Assembly: GCF_902833645.1 (NCBI RefSeq)
Contig: NZ_CADFGE010000007.1
Coordinates: forward strand, 186,001-250,000
Length of the DNA: 64,000 bases
Direction: 5' to 3'
Source: Paraburkholderia fungorum
GTDB lineage: Bacteria > Pseudomonadota > Gammaproteobacteria > Burkholderiales > Burkholderiaceae
The position numbers were made by a program, and so were the translations under genes. Below are positions 62,422-64,000 of the stretch, in pieces. The notes under the pieces were generated by a model. The model was not told the DNA's origin, ran no database searches, and saw only the letters and a list, made by a program, of their open reading frames with translations. The first letter of the stretch is position 1; each line of letters begins with the position of its first letter.

Positions 62422-64000
62422 GTAAGCGCGCAGCAAACCTACCTTGACGGGTGGCGCTAGTTGACTATCACAGGCGGACGCCGGCGATGCGGCAGCAATG
62501 CAGAGATGTCGCTGGCCTTGTGGGTCGGCAGCCGCGTGAGGATGTCCTTCAGATAGGCGTGCGGGTCGTGGCCGTTGAGTTGGGCCGAGCGTATCAGGCT
62601 CATGATGGCGGCAGCACGTTGGCCTGCCCGTAGCGAGCCGGCGAACGACCAGTTGGCCCTTCCGATGGCCCATGGGCGGATCTGGTTTTCGACCCAATTG
62701 TTGTCTATGGGCACGTGCCCGTCGTCGAGATAGCGCGTGAGCGCTTCCCAACCTTTGAGGCTGTAGTCCAGCGCTTTCGCAATCGCTGAACCTTCCGAAA
62801 CCAGCTTACACTGCGCCACCATCCATTCATAAAGTGCGTCACACACCGTTTTGGCCCGACTCTGCCGGAGTTTGCGCCGCTCTTCGGCATCCAGCACTGC
62901 AGCGTCGCGCTCGATATCATAAAGCGCAGCGAAGTACGGCATGGCCCGTCCAGCGGCGTGGCTGCTGTGATTGGCATGCAGGTCGAAGAACTTGCGCCGT
63001 GCGTGCGCAGTACATCCGATTTCAGTGATGCCCTGCTGGAATCCAGCCTTGTATCCGCCGTAGTCGTCGCACACCAGCTTGCCCTGCCAGCCGGCAAGGA
63101 AGGTGCGGGCGTGTTCGCCTGCACGGCTGTCGGCGAAGTCGTAGACCACGGCGCGCAGCTCACTGAAGTGCGTTGGCGTATACACCCACAAGTACGCCCG
63201 GTGTGTCTTCCCTTTACCTGGACCAAGCATCTGTACCGGTGTCTCATCCGCATGCACCACACCCTGCTGCAGGATTTCCTGATGGAGGGCATCAACCAGT
63301 GGCTGCAACTGTGCGCCGCACATGCCGACCCAGGCACCCAATGTCGATCGCGGTATTGCCAGACCCGCCCGCGCAAAGATCTGTTCCTGACGATACAGGG
63401 GAAGGTGGTCAGCGCATTTGGCAACCAGCACTGAGGCCAGCAGCCCGTGGTCGGGATGGCCCTTGTCGATAACGTGTGCGGGCACTGGCGCCTGAATCAG
63501 CGTTTCGCAGTTCTTGCATACCCACTTGCCACGGATATGCCGCTCAACCGTGAACACGCCCGGCGTGTAGTCCAGCTTCTCGCTGATGTCCTCACCGATG
63601 CGCACGCGCTCGCAGCCACACTGGCATACGGAGCTATCCGGCTCGTGGTGGATCTCTGTGCGCGGCAGTTGCGCTGGCAGTGATGCGCGTTTCGGTTGCT
63701 GGAGTGACTGGCCGGCTGTGGCTTGTGGCTGAAGCTGCTCGAGCTCCAGTTCAATGGCGGCCAGATCCGCGTCGATCGCTTCTTCCAGTAGGCTCATCTG
63801 CTCGCTGCTGAACTGTTCGTTGCGCCGACCGTACTGCTGGCGCTTGAGGATGGAGATCTTGTGGCTCAGCTGCTCGATAAGCGTCTGTCGATAATGCAGC
63901 TCGCATTCGTCGTCCTCGACCTCCCGCGTCTTCTCAATCTCCCGCTCTCTGTCCTGCACCTGGGCAATCAGTTGCGCGGCGAGCGTGCGCAACTGTTCCG
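62422..64000 (-). mobile_element. IS66-family insertion sequence (one end; runs off the window)
   Basis: The visible terminus starts with GTAAGCG at 62422, the usual IS66-family end sequence, with the transposase tnpC reading toward it. The remaining genes (tnpA, tnpB) and the other end would lie beyond the right edge. IS66 elements make 8-bp target duplications; the bases at 62414-62421 would be this side's copy. Confidence 0.85.
62457..64000 (-). CDS. tnpC: IS66-family transposase TnpC (5' end outside window)
   Basis: Transposase with at least 514 residues visible; the frame stays open at the right edge. It has an N-terminal coiled coil (REREIEKTREVEDDECELHY), a DNA-binding zinc-finger-like cysteine set (VCQCGCERVRIGED and VCKNCETLI), and the DDE catalytic region: VHADETPVQML, LVCDDYGGYK and the IDNNWVENQIRPWAIGRANW block. 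The C-terminus ends HRRRPPVIVN. The reading frame appears undamaged, so the copy may be active. Confidence 0.93.
   Translation of the reverse strand, partial: EQLRTLAAQLIAQVQDREREIEKTREVEDDECELHYRQTLIEQLSHKISILKRQQYGRRNEQFSSEQMSLLEEAIDADLAAIELELEQLQPQATAGQSLQQPKRASLPAQLPRTEIHHEPDSSVCQCGCERVRIGEDISEKLDYTPGVFTVERHIRGKWVCKNCETLIQAPVPAHVIDKGHPDHGLLASVLVAKCADHLPLYRQEQIFARAGLAIPRSTLGAWVGMCGAQLQPLVDALHQEILQQGVVHADETPVQMLGPGKGKTHRAYLWVYTPTHFSELRAVVYDFADSRAGEHARTFLAGWQGKLVCDDYGGYKAGFQQGITEIGCTAHARRKFFDLHANHSSHAAGRAMPYFAALYDIERDAAVLDAEERRKLRQSRAKTVCDALYEWMVAQCKLVSEGSAIAKALDYSLKGWEALTRYLDDGHVPIDNNWVENQIRPWAIGRANWSFAGSLRAGQRAAAIMSLIRSAQLNGHDPHAYLKDILTRLPTHKASDISALLPHRRRPPVIVN

Overview
The window is a GC-rich beta-proteobacterial chromosome segment, most likely Paraburkholderia (or close Burkholderia relatives). 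Three things point there: the HemC / fused HemDX / HemY operon, the alanine- and lysine-rich extension on PEP carboxylase, and a hairpin-bearing inverted-repeat family around 47.4-48.2 kb that I associate with Paraburkholderia genomes from memory. No rRNA gene, intact tRNA gene or CRISPR array was seen.

Layout. 0-3.9 kb: the 3' part of a nonribosomal peptide synthetase (C-A-PCP-reductase). 4.1-15.4 kb: housekeeping genes (argH; an XRE/MmyB-type regulator divergent from a methyltransferase; ppc; hemC-hemDX-hemY). 15.5-19.2 kb: a leftward aldehyde dehydrogenase / SDR / MFS operon of unknown substrate. 19.5-26.3 kb: ppa, a FUSC-family exporter, a GIY-YIG protein, a FemAB/GNAT-like protein, nadE and a P-II gene. 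26.5-31.5 kb: a trimeric porin and a complete basic-amino-acid ABC transporter (ATPase, two permeases, binding protein). 32-38 kb: pirin, a Spy-like periplasmic protein divergent from an OmpR-type two-component system, a small conserved protein and a membrane diguanylate cyclase. 38.7-41.9 kb: a NitT/TauT-like ABC transporter with a double permease, an ATPase with an extra C-terminal domain, and no binding protein. 41.9-47.3 kb: a coupled pair of paralogous lipoproteins and two sigma-54 activators around a DUF883 gene. 47.3-49.0 kb: a large inverted-repeat element and small proline-rich or hydrophilic genes. 49.2-57.2 kb: otsA, a DHA2 drug-efflux-like MFS, a PEBP-like protein, dcm-vsr, CsbD, small proteins and a GST.

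From about 57.3 kb the character changes. A 20-nt match to the 3' end of a tRNA, followed by its own terminator, sits at 57.64 kb and looks like the att scar of an integrated element running off the right edge. To its right are short, lower-GC, mostly unknown genes: a coupled two-gene unit, a zinc-ribbon protein with a truncated second copy, a lipoprotein, a sigma-factor-like protein plus an HTH protein, a HEPN-like protein and an IS66 copy cut by the window end. A 27-residue hydrophobic microprotein occurs twice (57404 and 59187), once on each side of the scar. Both copies sit behind a strongly conserved leader in which the C-rich arm can pair with the Shine-Dalgarno, so this is the best candidate for something undescribed.

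Starts were chosen from ribosome-binding sites and family alignment by eye. No searches were run, so all family names rest on motif recognition.
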